Source of the DNA: OAS926 sp035503715
GTDB taxonomy: Bacteria > Pseudomonadota > Alphaproteobacteria > Rhizobiales > Rhizobiaceae
NCBI GenBank assembly: GCA_035503715.1
Contig: DATJTE010000078.1
Span: 1 to 64,000 of the forward strand
Direction of reading: 5' to 3'
Length of the DNA: 64,000 bases
Of the stretch, positions 56,603 through 64,000 are shown piece by piece (the stretch's first letter is position 1; each line of letters begins with the position of its first letter). Position numbers and translations under genes: made by a program. The notes under the pieces were generated by a model. It was not told the origin of the DNA. It was given only the letters and a program-made list of their open reading frames with translations, and searched no databases.

Positions 56603-56839
56603 CTAAGGCGCTGAATCCGTGCCGTTGCTGTCAGGCTTCTCGACAACGCCAAAATCCTGAGAACGCGTACCCGCATCGGCGCGTAGGAAACCTTCAGCCG
56701 CCAGACCGCGGCGTAATAGCTCACGGACGGCCGCGGCACGCGACGGCATGCGCTTTTCAAAGCGAAAGGTCTCGACTGCATCGAGTTCTTCCGCGCTCAA
56801 CATGATCTGGAGCCGTTCAGGCCGTTCGAGGTCCACCAT
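56603..56839 (-). CDS. Small ribbon-helix-helix-type protein
   Basis: 78 residues. The first 50 (RLQIMLSAEELDAVETFRFE and the helix RAAAVRELLRRGLAAEG) have the beta-strand/helix/helix layout of CopG/Arc-type DNA-binding proteins. The tail is disordered and acidic. GGGGA precedes the ATG. No toxin gene is paired with it. Confidence 0.65.
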   Translation of the reverse strand: MVDLERPERLQIMLSAEELDAVETFRFEKRMPSRAAAVRELLRRGLAAEGFLRADAGTRSQDFGVVEKPDSNGTDSAP

Positions 56840-57086
56840 CGCTCATCCCCAAGTGCCCAAATACAACGAATGAGTAAGTGACTAGTTCCGCTAACTTGGG
56901 GTTTTTTGCTCGATTTTACAAGAGGGCATTCAACAACAATCATGTTCATTCGACATAAAGAGCACAAACTACTAACTATATGATATTATTAAGTTATTTT
57001 TCACACCGCCATTGCTTTTCGGTGCCAGCGGGCGCATAACAAGCTAGAAAGACATCGCCCGCAAACAATGAGGTAAGGACGGGTTG
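56840..57086. other. AT-rich intergenic region
   Basis: 247 bases without a gene. About 56900-57010 is far richer in A/T than its surroundings (CTATATGATATTATTAAG). It probably carries promoters for the divergent RHH gene and the gene at 57087. No LexA box, terminator or repeat was recognised. Confidence 0.5.
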
Positions 57087-57344
57087 ATGGCGAGACTCGC
57101 CATGAAACCACTGTTTTCGCAGTCGATTTTGACAGATATCGCGCTCACGATTGACTCGGCTTTGGCCAAGGCCGGCATCATCAATGTCTCGCGCCTGGCA
57201 CGAGAGGTTCAGAGGCGCAACGAGCGGGACAATGTCGCCCTTGAAGACATCGCCGCCGAGTTGCTTAGGATGGCGCAGGTCCGAGGTGCGGTAATGGAAT
57301 TCGATGCACCATCACTCGATCCGGCGGAACAAACCCTGCAATAG
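57087..57344 (+). CDS. Hypothetical small protein
   Basis: 85 residues, predicted mostly helical, soluble, with an acidic C-terminus. A central basic segment (SRLAREVQRRNERDN) could bind nucleic acid or a partner. ATG at 57087 follows GAGGTAAGGACG; a TTG three bases earlier is possible. Convergent with the carboxyltransferase gene, four bases apart. No family recognised. Confidence 0.6.
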   Translation: MARLAMKPLFSQSILTDIALTIDSALAKAGIINVSRLAREVQRRNERDNVALEDIAAELLRMAQVRGAVMEFDAPSLDPAEQTLQ

Positions 57345-57348
57345 AGCG

Positions 57349-58881
57349 CTACAGCGGAATGTTGTCGTGCTTCTTCCAGGGGTTTTCGAGGTCCTTGTTC
57401 CGCAGCAGCCGGAGCGCCCGCGCCACGCGGCGGCGGGTCGAATGCGGCATGATCACCTCGTCAATATAGCCGCGCTCGGCGGCAACGAACGGTGACAGGA
57501 AGCGGTCCTCATACGCCTTGGTGTGCGCGGCGATCTTTTCCGCATCGCCGATGTCTTTCCGGTAGATGATCTCGACCGCGCCCTTGGCGCCCATGACCGC
57601 AATCTGCGCGGTCGGCCAGGCATAGTTGATGTCGCCGCGCAAATGTTTTGACGCCATAACGTCATAAGCCCCGCCAAACGCCTTGCGGGTGATGATCGTT
57701 ACCTTCGGCACGGTGGCTTCCGCATAGGCGAACAGCAGTTTGGCGCCGTGCTTGATCAGGCCGCCATATTCCTGCGAGGTGCCGGGGAGGAATCCGGGCA
57801 CGTCGACGAAAGTGACCAGCGGAATGTTGAAGCAGTCGCAGAAGCGGACGAAGCGTGCCGCCTTGCGGCTGGCGTCGCTGTCGAGCACGCCGGCCAGCAC
57901 CATCGGCTGGTTGGCGATGAAACCGACCGTGCGGCCTTCGACGCGGCCGAGGCCGGTGACGATGTTTTTCGCGAACGCTGCCTGGATCTCGAAGAAGTCG
58001 CCTTCATCGCAGGTCTTCAGGATCAGCTCGCGAATATCGTAGGGCTTGTTGGCGCTGTCGGGCACCAGACGATCGAGCGAGTAATCGGGATCGTCGACCG
58101 GCTGATGGTTTTCGATCTCGGGAATGTCGGCCGTGTTCGAGGCAGGCAGCAGGTCGACCAGCCGCCGCATCTGCAGCAGCGCCTCGACATCATTGTCATA
58201 GGCGCCGTCGGCGATCGACGATTTGGTCGTGTGCACGGAAGCGCCACCGAGCTGCTCAGCCGTCACCGTTTCGTTGGTGACGGTCTTCACCACATCCGGT
58301 CCGGTGACGAACATGTAGGACGTGTCGCGCACCATGAAGATGAAGTCGGTCATTGCTGGCGAATAGACATCGCCGCCGGCGCACGGCCCCATGATGACGC
58401 TGATCTGCGGAATGACGCCTGAAGCCAGCACGTTGCGCTGGAAGATTTCTGCGTAGCCACCGAGTGCCGCGACGCCTTCCTGGATGCGTGCGCCGCCCGC
58501 GTCGTAAAGGCCGATGATCGGCGCGCGGTTCCGAAGCGCCATGTCCTGGACCTTCATGACCTTCTCCGCATGCGCCTCCGACAGCGAACCGCCGAAGACG
58601 GTGAAATCCTTGGCGAAGATGAAGACAGGCCGGCCGTTCACCGTGCCCCAGCCGGTGACGACGCCGTCACCGGCGATCTTCGATTTCTCCATGCCGAAGT
58701 CGGTCGAGCGATGTTCGACATACATATCGAACTCCTCGAAGGAGTTCTCGTCGAGGAACACCTCGATGCGCTCGCGCGCCGTGAGCTTGCCGCGCGCATG
58801 CTGCGCCTCGATGCGCGCCGTGCCGCCGCCGGCGCGGGCGATCTCGCGCCGCCGCTCGAGTTCCTTCAGCACGTCCTTCAT
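57349..58881 (-). CDS. pccB: Acyl-CoA carboxylase carboxyltransferase (propionyl-CoA carboxylase beta)
   Basis: 510 residues, two crotonase-like domains. Motifs: HARGKLTARERIEVFLD, GGARIQEGVAALGGYAEIF, QISVIMGPCAGGDVYSPAM, VTFVDVPGFLPGTSQEYGG and RKAFGGAYDVMASKHL. ATG at 58881 is chosen over the upstream frame because it gives the conserved MKDVLKELERR. The biotin-bearing alpha subunit is not in the window. PccB is the best name given mce and birA nearby, but methylcrotonyl-CoA carboxylase beta is the alternative. Confidence 0.9.
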   Translation of the reverse strand: MKDVLKELERRREIARAGGGTARIEAQHARGKLTARERIEVFLDENSFEEFDMYVEHRSTDFGMEKSKIAGDGVVTGWGTVNGRPVFIFAKDFTVFGGSLSEAHAEKVMKVQDMALRNRAPIIGLYDAGGARIQEGVAALGGYAEIFQRNVLASGVIPQISVIMGPCAGGDVYSPAMTDFIFMVRDTSYMFVTGPDVVKTVTNETVTAEQLGGASVHTTKSSIADGAYDNDVEALLQMRRLVDLLPASNTADIPEIENHQPVDDPDYSLDRLVPDSANKPYDIRELILKTCDEGDFFEIQAAFAKNIVTGLGRVEGRTVGFIANQPMVLAGVLDSDASRKAARFVRFCDCFNIPLVTFVDVPGFLPGTSQEYGGLIKHGAKLLFAYAEATVPKVTIITRKAFGGAYDVMASKHLRGDINYAWPTAQIAVMGAKGAVEIIYRKDIGDAEKIAAHTKAYEDRFLSPFVAAERGYIDEVIMPHSTRRRVARALRLLRNKDLENPWKKHDNIPL

Positions 58882-58986
58882 GGAGACCTCCCGGCAAACC
58901 TGCCGGGAGGTTGTTATCACGCCGGGAAAAGGGAGCAAGACCGCAGTCCGCAGACCCGTTGTGCCGTTCCCGCGGGGTCGCGATGC

Positions 58987-59427
58987 TTACCAGCTACCCG
59001 TGTTCGGCATCGACAGCCACGGCTCCTGCGGCGGCAGCGGATCGCCTTCCTGCAGCAGCTCGATCGAGATGTTGTCGGGCGATTTTACGAACGCCATGTT
59101 GCCGTCGCGCGGCGGGCGGTTGATGGTGACGCCGGCATCCATCAGCCGCTTGCAGGTGTCATAGATGTTATCGACCTTGTAGGCGAGATGACCGAAATTG
59201 CGTCCGCCGGTGTAGACTTCAGGGTCCCAGTTGTAGGTCAGCTCGAGATCCGGCGCGCGGTTCTTGATCGAGTTCTCCTTATCCTTCGGCGCGGCGAGAA
59301 AGATCAGCGTGAAGCGGCCCTTCTCGTTTTCGTGTCGCCGGACCTCCTCCAGTCCGAGCTTGTTGCAATAGAAGTCGAGCGAGGCTTCGACATCGGTGAC
59401 ACGGACCATCGTGTGGAGATAACGCAT
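58987..59427 (-). CDS. gloA: Lactoylglutathione lyase (glyoxalase I)
   Basis: Detoxifies methylglyoxal with glutathione. 146 residues, two VOC modules. Metal ligands: His in YLHTMVRVTDVEAS, Glu in LELTYNWD, His in NFGHLAYKVD, Glu in ISIELLQEG. The DFYCNKLGLE motif is typical. Upstream of the opposing cold-shock gene and not in an obvious operon. Confidence 0.92.
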   Translation of the reverse strand: MRYLHTMVRVTDVEASLDFYCNKLGLEEVRRHENEKGRFTLIFLAAPKDKENSIKNRAPDLELTYNWDPEVYTGGRNFGHLAYKVDNIYDTCKRLMDAGVTINRPPRDGNMAFVKSPDNISIELLQEGDPLPPQEPWLSMPNTGSW

Positions 59428-59561
59428 CCGAAAATTCCTTATGAGCGGGAGGCGGCAAACTTATGCCCAGGGAGGGCCGCTCGGCAACTGCGTGGCTGCA
59501 TGACGAGGTGTGTCTTTCGCGACTCAGTTCTGCGAAATGGTGAAAAAAGCAAAACCGGCTC

Positions 59562-59590
59562 TTGCGCGGTGGCGATTACGAGGGTGTTAT
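59562..59590 (+). promoter_or_regulatory. Candidate promoter of the cold-shock gene
   Basis: TTGCGC (59562-59567) and TGTTAT (59585-59590) with a 17-base spacer, about 50 bases before the start codon. The -10 match is moderate. Confidence 0.3.
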
Positions 59591-59639
59591 TCTCAGGTTG
59601 AAGAATCACGTAACGCGTTTTCGAGAAGGGGTGCGTCTG

Positions 59640-60236
59640 ATGGGGGACAAAGCCTCGGCGGTGAGGCAAGACTTTGAGAGGGGCGAGGGGCTCGACCTTC
59701 AAGAGGGTGATACGCAAGGTCTCGTTGAGATCTCCGGCGCCATCAAGTGGTTCGACGTGGCCAAGGGCTACGGTTTCGTTCTTCCGGATGTCAGCGGATT
59801 GGGTGATGTGCTCCTGCACGTAACCTGTCTTCGACGTGACGGTTTTCAGACCGCGCTCGAAGGCGCGCGTGTGGTCTGCCTCGTCAAGCAGGGCGACCGA
59901 GGACTGCAGTGCTTCCGCGTCATCTCGATGGACACCTCGACCGCGGTGCATCCGGCGGAACTTCCGGCGCAGCGCACGCATGTCGTCGTCACGCCTGACA
60001 GCGGACTCGAGCGCGCATTGGTAAAGTGGTTCAACCGGACCAAAGGGTTTGGCTTCCTGACGCGCGGCGAGGGCACGGAAGACATCTTCGTGCATATGGA
60101 GACTCTGCGGCGCTATGGCATAACCGAATTGCGCCCGGGCCAGGTCGTGCTCTGTCGTTTCGGTCGCGGCGACAAGGGTCTGATGGCCGCCGAGATTCAC
60201 CCGGACATCGGTACGCTGCCGCCCGCATCGCACTGA
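59640..60236 (+). CDS. Cold-shock protein with two CSDs
   Basis: 198 residues from the ATG at 59640: an acidic N-terminal segment, then two cold-shock domains (about 32-98 and 122-190). Each shows the RNP1-like KGYGFV / KGFGFL and RNP2-like DVLLHV / DIFVHM motifs that bind single-stranded RNA. Double-CSD proteins are a known alphaproteobacterial variety. A 5' leader of about 50 bases may act in temperature control, but no structure was proven. Ends in a strong terminator. Confidence 0.92.
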   Translation: MGDKASAVRQDFERGEGLDLQEGDTQGLVEISGAIKWFDVAKGYGFVLPDVSGLGDVLLHVTCLRRDGFQTALEGARVVCLVKQGDRGLQCFRVISMDTSTAVHPAELPAQRTHVVVTPDSGLERALVKWFNRTKGFGFLTRGEGTEDIFVHMETLRRYGITELRPGQVVLCRFGRGDKGLMAAEIHPDIGTLPPASH

Positions 60237-60261
60237 GCAAGCTTCGAGTGTAAAGAGAGAA

Positions 60262-60284
60262 GCGGCCTGCAAATGGCCGCTTTT
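60262..60284 (+). terminator. Terminator of the cold-shock gene
   Basis: GCGGCC-TGCAAAT-GGCCGC stem followed by TTTT, 25 bases behind the stop. Confidence 0.88.
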
Positions 60285-60336
60285 CGTGCTTTTGGTGCCT
60301 GCGAACAATGATGGCGCGAGAACGGGATCAGGGATT

Positions 60337-60843
60337 TTGACCGAAAAGAAACAATGGCTTACGGCGCTCGCCGCTTTGGCCGCGGCGCTCGGAATCGTCT
60401 ACTTCGCCTTTGGCCTTTCCTCGTCGGCGCAAGGCCAGGCGATGATCCTGCCGGTCGATCCCGCACCATTGCTTGCAGTGACCGACGGCGGCGAGAAGAG
60501 CTTCACCATCGAGGTCGCGGACGATCCGGCGGAGCGCTCCGCCGGTCTGATGTTCCGCGAAGAAATGGACAACGATCACGGCATGCTGTTCGTTTTCGAG
60601 GACACACGCCAAGTCGGTTTCTGGATGAAGAATACGCCGATGCCGCTCGATCTGCTCTTCATCGCGCCTGGCGGTGAGGTGAAAGCGATCCTTCCGGGCG
60701 AACCATTTTCGGAAGCGGTGATCACACCCGGCGAGCCGGTGCGTTTCGTTCTTGAACTGAAGCGCGGCACCGCGAAAGCATCGGGCATCGAGCAGGGTGA
60801 CATGCTGCGCCATCCGGCGATCGAACGGGCGGGAAATGGTTGA
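60337..60843 (+). CDS. DUF192 family protein
   Basis: 168 residues from TTG at 60337 (a longer GTG start at 60286 would place the start two bases behind the terminator). One N-terminal helix (ALAALAAALGIVYFAFGL), possibly a signal or anchor, then the DUF192 domain with VADDPAERSAGLMFREEM and GFWMKNTPMPLDLLFIA. DUF192 proteins are small periplasmic or extracellular domains of unknown function. Eight bases overlap the next gene (ATGGTTGA). Confidence 0.85.
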   Translation: MTEKKQWLTALAALAAALGIVYFAFGLSSSAQGQAMILPVDPAPLLAVTDGGEKSFTIEVADDPAERSAGLMFREEMDNDHGMLFVFEDTRQVGFWMKNTPMPLDLLFIAPGGEVKAILPGEPFSEAVITPGEPVRFVLELKRGTAKASGIEQGDMLRHPAIERAGNG

Positions 60844-61642
60844 TCTGCCTGAGCGCGCGCCAGGCGCGGATGCCGTCCAGCACCTTCCCCATGACGGCTT
60901 CGATCTCGCCTTCCTGGACTCGATGCCTGCCGCGGGCAAAGCCGAACCCGTTTTGCTCATCCACGGCTTTGCGTCGAGCATGGTCGTAAACTGGATTTCG
61001 CCGGGCTGGGTGAAGACATTTGCAGACGCGGGCTATCGCTCCATCGCCATCGACAATCGTGGCCATGGCCTCTCGTCGAAAAGCTACGACGCCGATGCCT
61101 ATACGCCTGAAAAAATGGCCGGCGATGCGGTGGCGTTGCTCGATCATCTCGGCATCGAACGCGCGCATGTGTTCGGCTATTCGATGGGCGCCCGCGTCTC
61201 GGCCAATCTTGCCTTGATGGAGCCGGCGCGGGTCGCGACGCTCATCCTCGGTGGCTTGGGAATAGGTTTGGTCGAAGGCGTCGGCGACTGGGATCCGATT
61301 GCCGACGCATTGCTTGCAACTGATCCGGCTCAAATCACCCACCCGCGCGGGAAGATGTTCCGGGCGTTCGCCGACCAGACCAAAAGCGACCGTCGCGCGC
61401 TCGCCGCCTGCATCACCACCTCGCGCCGCGAACTGACCGAAGCGGATGTCCAGCGCATCACCCAGCCGACCTTGATCGGCGTCGGAACCAAGGACGATCT
61501 GGCGGGTTCAGCCGAGGAGCTGGCCGGCCTGATGCCGAACGCCACCGCGTTCTCGATCGAGGGCCGTGACCACATGCTGTCGGTCGGCGACAGGACGTGG
61601 AAGAAACGCGTGCTGGAGTTTTTGGGACAGCACGCGCTTTAG
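60836..61642 (+). CDS. Alpha/beta hydrolase
   Basis: 268 residues. Nucleophile elbow GYSMGARVS (Ser), oxyanion motif LIHGFASSMVVNW, acid in GVGTKDDLA and His in EGRDHMLS. No lid insertion obvious and no signal peptide. Coupled to the DUF192 gene by overlapping codons. Substrate unknown. Confidence 0.9.
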   Translation: MVDLPERAPGADAVQHLPHDGFDLAFLDSMPAAGKAEPVLLIHGFASSMVVNWISPGWVKTFADAGYRSIAIDNRGHGLSSKSYDADAYTPEKMAGDAVALLDHLGIERAHVFGYSMGARVSANLALMEPARVATLILGGLGIGLVEGVGDWDPIADALLATDPAQITHPRGKMFRAFADQTKSDRRALAACITTSRRELTEADVQRITQPTLIGVGTKDDLAGSAEELAGLMPNATAFSIEGRDHMLSVGDRTWKKRVLEFLGQHAL

Positions 61643-61672
61643 GCTCGGCATAGACCACGCTGCGACGCTCAC

Positions 61673-62179
61673 ATGACACGAACGATCACCGTCAACGACA
61701 GGATGCAGCGCGGTTACCGCTATGAGCTCACCGCACGCACCGGTCGCGACTTCGCCCCGGAGTTCAAACCCGACCTGACGCCCAAGGAGATGCTCGAACT
61801 CGGCATTTTCGGCGGCAAATACATGACGGACACGAAGAAGGAGTTTCCGGCCTCCTGGTTCGCCCGGGCAAAACTGTCTCCCGACAAAGCCGATCCGAAG
61901 GTCAACTATTTCGGCGTCGGTGCCAGCCAGCCGCTGTCTGTCTGGCGGAAGAAGGGCTGGATCCATGCCGACGATCCGCGCGGCTGGTTCCAATGGTACT
62001 GCCGTTATTATCTCGGCCGGCGTATGCCCGGCGAGGACGAGCGCCAGATAAGCCGCTGGAAGGCCATCCGGCGGCATATCGCGCAAATCCGGAAGAATTG
62101 CGAGCGCGGCGACATGTGGTGCCGGCCCCGCCAGCGGCAGGCGCTGCTTCACTGGGCATATGACAGCCGCAAGATCTAG
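61673..62179 (+). CDS. Conserved hypothetical protein, basic and Trp-rich
   Basis: 168 residues, soluble, with many Arg/Lys and conserved aromatic clusters (GIFGGKYMTD, KVNYFGVGASQPLSVWRKKG, GWFQWYCRYYLGRRMPGED). The C-terminus is a basic amphipathic region (KAIRRHIAQIRKNCERGD). Family known to me only as a conserved hypothetical of alphaproteobacteria and some eukaryotes; no function. ATG at 61673, 30 bases behind the hydrolase. Confidence 0.75.
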   Translation: MTRTITVNDRMQRGYRYELTARTGRDFAPEFKPDLTPKEMLELGIFGGKYMTDTKKEFPASWFARAKLSPDKADPKVNYFGVGASQPLSVWRKKGWIHADDPRGWFQWYCRYYLGRRMPGEDERQISRWKAIRRHIAQIRKNCERGDMWCRPRQRQALLHWAYDSRKI

Positions 62180-62274
62180 AAGACGCCTCTACGGCACGTG
62201 GCTTGCGACGAAAGGCGCCTTGTCAAAATCTGTTCGATCTTGAACAAGCTGACGATCTACTTCGGGGAACCAGC

Positions 62275-63144
62275 TTGACGCAGCCGAAACCGCTTGAATT
62301 CACCGGCGCTGAGAACAACCGGCTCGCCGCCGATTTGTGGGATGGGCGGGGCCATCCGGTGGTCTTCCTGCATGGCGGCGGACAGACGCGCCGGGCCTGG
62401 GACGCGACCGCGCGGCGAGTGGCTGCTGCCGGCATGCGCGCGATCTCCGTCGACCAGCGCGGCCATGGCGAGAGCGCCTGGGTGGAGAGCGGCAATTACC
62501 GCTTTTCGGATTTTGCCGCGGACGCCGCCACGGTCGTCCGGCAGGTCGCCGAGATGTTCCACGCCGCGCCGTCTGCGGTTGGAGCGTCGCTCGGCGGACT
62601 CGCTGCGCTGGCAGCGGAGGTGAAGAACGGTCCGCTGCTCGATTCCCTGGTCCTGGTCGACGTGACGCCCCGCATGGACCCTGAAGGCGTTGCGAAAGTC
62701 CAGGGCTTCATGGGCGAACGCATGGACGAAGGCTTTGCCACGCTCGAGGAGGCGGCTGAGGCGATCGCCGCCTATCTGCCGCATCGCAAGCGGCCGACGT
62801 CGCTCGAGGGTTTGCGCAAGAACCTGCGGCAAGGAACCGACGGGCGTTTTCGCTGGCATTGGGACCCAGCCTTCATGAAAAGCGAGCGGAACGTGAACTC
62901 GTTCGCGCGCGAACTGATGGCTGAGCTGATGGACGCGCTGCCGAACCTGCACCTGCCGATCCTGCTGGTGCGGGGCATGCAGTCGGAACTTGTGCACGAG
63001 GCCTACGCCAAGGAGTTCGTCGAGCGCGCGCCGACCGCATCCTACGTCGATGTCAGCGGTGCAGGGCACATGGTGGCCGGCGACAAGAACGACATTTTCT
63101 GCTCGGCGATCCTCGACTTTCTGACCGACCGGGAAGCGGCTTAG
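62275..63144 (+). CDS. Alpha/beta hydrolase (second)
   Basis: 289 residues from TTG at 62275 (GGGGAACC lies before it; an earlier start at 62203 is possible). Motifs: VVFLHGGGQTRRAWDAT, nucleophile AVGASLGGLAAL, RGMQSELVHE, and the His in SGAGHMVAGD. Not closely similar to the hydrolase at 60836, so not a recent duplicate. It resembles esterase/peroxidase-like members of the family. Substrate unknown. Confidence 0.86.
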   Translation: MTQPKPLEFTGAENNRLAADLWDGRGHPVVFLHGGGQTRRAWDATARRVAAAGMRAISVDQRGHGESAWVESGNYRFSDFAADAATVVRQVAEMFHAAPSAVGASLGGLAALAAEVKNGPLLDSLVLVDVTPRMDPEGVAKVQGFMGERMDEGFATLEEAAEAIAAYLPHRKRPTSLEGLRKNLRQGTDGRFRWHWDPAFMKSERNVNSFARELMAELMDALPNLHLPILLVRGMQSELVHEAYAKEFVERAPTASYVDVSGAGHMVAGDKNDIFCSAILDFLTDREAA

Positions 63145-63219
63145 ACCCTCATAGCCCCGCTTTCAGCCCGCAAGACTTCGTTTCCCATGTCCGCTTGAAA
63201 TTGGATGAACCAAATCCAT

Positions 63220-63246
63220 TTGACAGGATACTCAAGAAAATAGAAT
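63220..63246 (+). promoter_or_regulatory. Candidate promoter of cysE
   Basis: TTGACA (63220-63225) and TAGAAT (63241-63246) with a short 15-base spacer. An imperfect inverted repeat TTGGAT / ATCCA just upstream could bind a regulator. Confidence 0.35.
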
Positions 63247-63303
63247 TCAATCGCGGCCTAAAATCGCTTATTATCGAAGGCCTTGAGGGACAGGACGGCT
63301 GAG

Positions 63304-64000
63304 ATGACGACCAATACCGCCCAGCGCACCGGAAAGATCCAGCCGGTCGATCCGATCTGGCGATCGATCCGCGACGAGGCGATGGAAGCCGTCGAGCGCG
63401 ATCCGCTACTCGCCGCCTTCCTCTATTCGACCATCCTGAACCACGAGACGCTCGAGGACGCGGTGATCCACCGCATCGCGCAGCGGCTCGACCATCAGGA
63501 CGTACCGGCGGATATGATCCGCCACACCTTCTCGACCATGCTGCGCGACTGGCCCGAATGGAGCACGGTCCTCCGCGTCGACATCCAGGCCTACTACGAT
63601 CGTGACCCCGCCTGCGATCGCTTCATCATGCCCGTGCTCTATTTCAAGGGTTTCCATGCGATCCAGACCCATCGCCTGGCGCATTGGCTGTGGAACCACG
63701 GCCGCAAGGATTTCGCCCTCTATCTCCAGAGCCGCTCGTCGGTCGTCTTCGGCACCGACATCAATCCGGCTGCGCGGATGGGGAAAGGCATATTCATCGA
63801 CCACGCGACCGACATCGTCATTGGCGAGACGGCGGTGGTCGAGGACAATGTCTCGATGCTGAACGGTGTGACGCTGGGCGGCACCGGCAAGGAAAGCGGC
63901 GACCGGCATCCAAAGATCCGTCACGGCGTGCTGATCGGCACCGGCGCGAAGATCCTCGGCAATATCGAGGTTGGCCATTGCGCCAAGGTGGCGGCTGGCT
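63304..64000 (+). CDS. cysE: Serine O-acetyltransferase, 3' end outside the window
   Basis: Makes O-acetylserine for cysteine synthesis. 232 residues are seen, starting MTTNTAQRTGKIQPVDPIW. The N-terminal helical domain (about 20-150, KGFHAIQTHRLAHWLWNHGR) and the start of the left-handed beta-helix (hexapeptide repeats) are present. The active-site His is in FIDHATDIVIGETA and the serine/acetyl-CoA loop in LGGTGKESGDRHPKI. Truncated by the window edge, not by mutation. 160 bases separate it from the hydrolase. Confidence 0.94.
   Translation, partial: MTTNTAQRTGKIQPVDPIWRSIRDEAMEAVERDPLLAAFLYSTILNHETLEDAVIHRIAQRLDHQDVPADMIRHTFSTMLRDWPEWSTVLRVDIQAYYDRDPACDRFIMPVLYFKGFHAIQTHRLAHWLWNHGRKDFALYLQSRSSVVFGTDINPAARMGKGIFIDHATDIVIGETAVVEDNVSMLNGVTLGGTGKESGDRHPKIRHGVLIGTGAKILGNIEVGHCAKVAAG

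Noticed and set aside
60836..63144. Two alpha/beta hydrolases as a tandem duplication
   Set aside because: Nucleophile and oxyanion motifs differ (GYSMGA against GASLGG) and overall similarity is low, so not a recent duplicate.

Overview
The window is one contiguous piece of a GC-rich chromosome from an alphaproteobacterium, most likely order Hyphomicrobiales (Rhizobiales) and probably near Phyllobacteriaceae/Mesorhizobium. This rests on the gene order lon-hupB-tRNA-Val-tRNA-Asp-nuoA..N-birA-rnj-mce-DUF1467-proS-lolCE-lolD, the short alphaproteobacterial type of ProS, a GAAC-N7-GAAC SOS box and a 43-bp palindrome of a kind common in rhizobial intergenic DNA. The genus cannot be fixed from sequence reading alone. 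I see no rRNA, CRISPR array, insertion sequence, prophage or plasmid module.

Layout. (1) 1-4.2 kb: lon, HU, a PilZ protein and two tRNAs. (2) 4.3-6.4 kb: a TTG-started, Ig-repeat autotransporter-type protein facing away from nuo. (3) 6.8-24.5 kb: a complete 14-subunit complex I operon (nuoA-N) with seven extra genes set between the subunits: two small membrane proteins, a pair of related membrane proteins, a protein whose C-terminal domain is also fused to NuoE, a pentapeptide-repeat protein and a DUF3291 protein. (4) 24.5-32.8 kb: birA, RNase J, methylmalonyl-CoA epimerase and DUF1467, then (after an opposing trypsin-like protease) proS and the Lol lipoprotein-release transporter. (5) 32.8-44.2 kb: mixed housekeeping and accessory genes: a HEAT-like protein, a LexA-boxed 28-residue membrane peptide, an unusual M50 protease overlapping lipB, tRNA-Leu, mgtE, a MerR regulator with its operators, deoD, membrane enzymes, an MFS transporter, a Rieske oxygenase and a cupin. 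(6) 44.3-47.9 kb: a frameshifted GFA-family gene, an aldo/keto reductase and a class V aminotransferase. (7) 47.9-54.5 kb: a LacI-controlled sugar ABC transporter operon ending in a GH63-like glycosidase, with paired operators. (8) 54.6-64 kb: an EEP-family phosphodiesterase, a frameshifted SGNH hydrolase, a carboxyltransferase subunit, a glyoxalase, a two-CSD cold-shock protein, DUF192, two alpha/beta hydrolases and the 5' part of cysE, which runs off the window.

How the genes relate. The nuo operon supplies the proton-pumping NADH dehydrogenase, and its extra genes are candidates for assembly or accessory factors. birA, mce and the distant carboxyltransferase gene fit biotin-dependent propionyl-CoA metabolism. 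The ABC operon looks like an uptake-plus-hydrolysis route for a small glycoside. The items I would look at first are the SOS-boxed 28-residue peptide (a SidA-like division inhibitor candidate) and the accessory genes inside the nuo operon that share a domain with NuoE.
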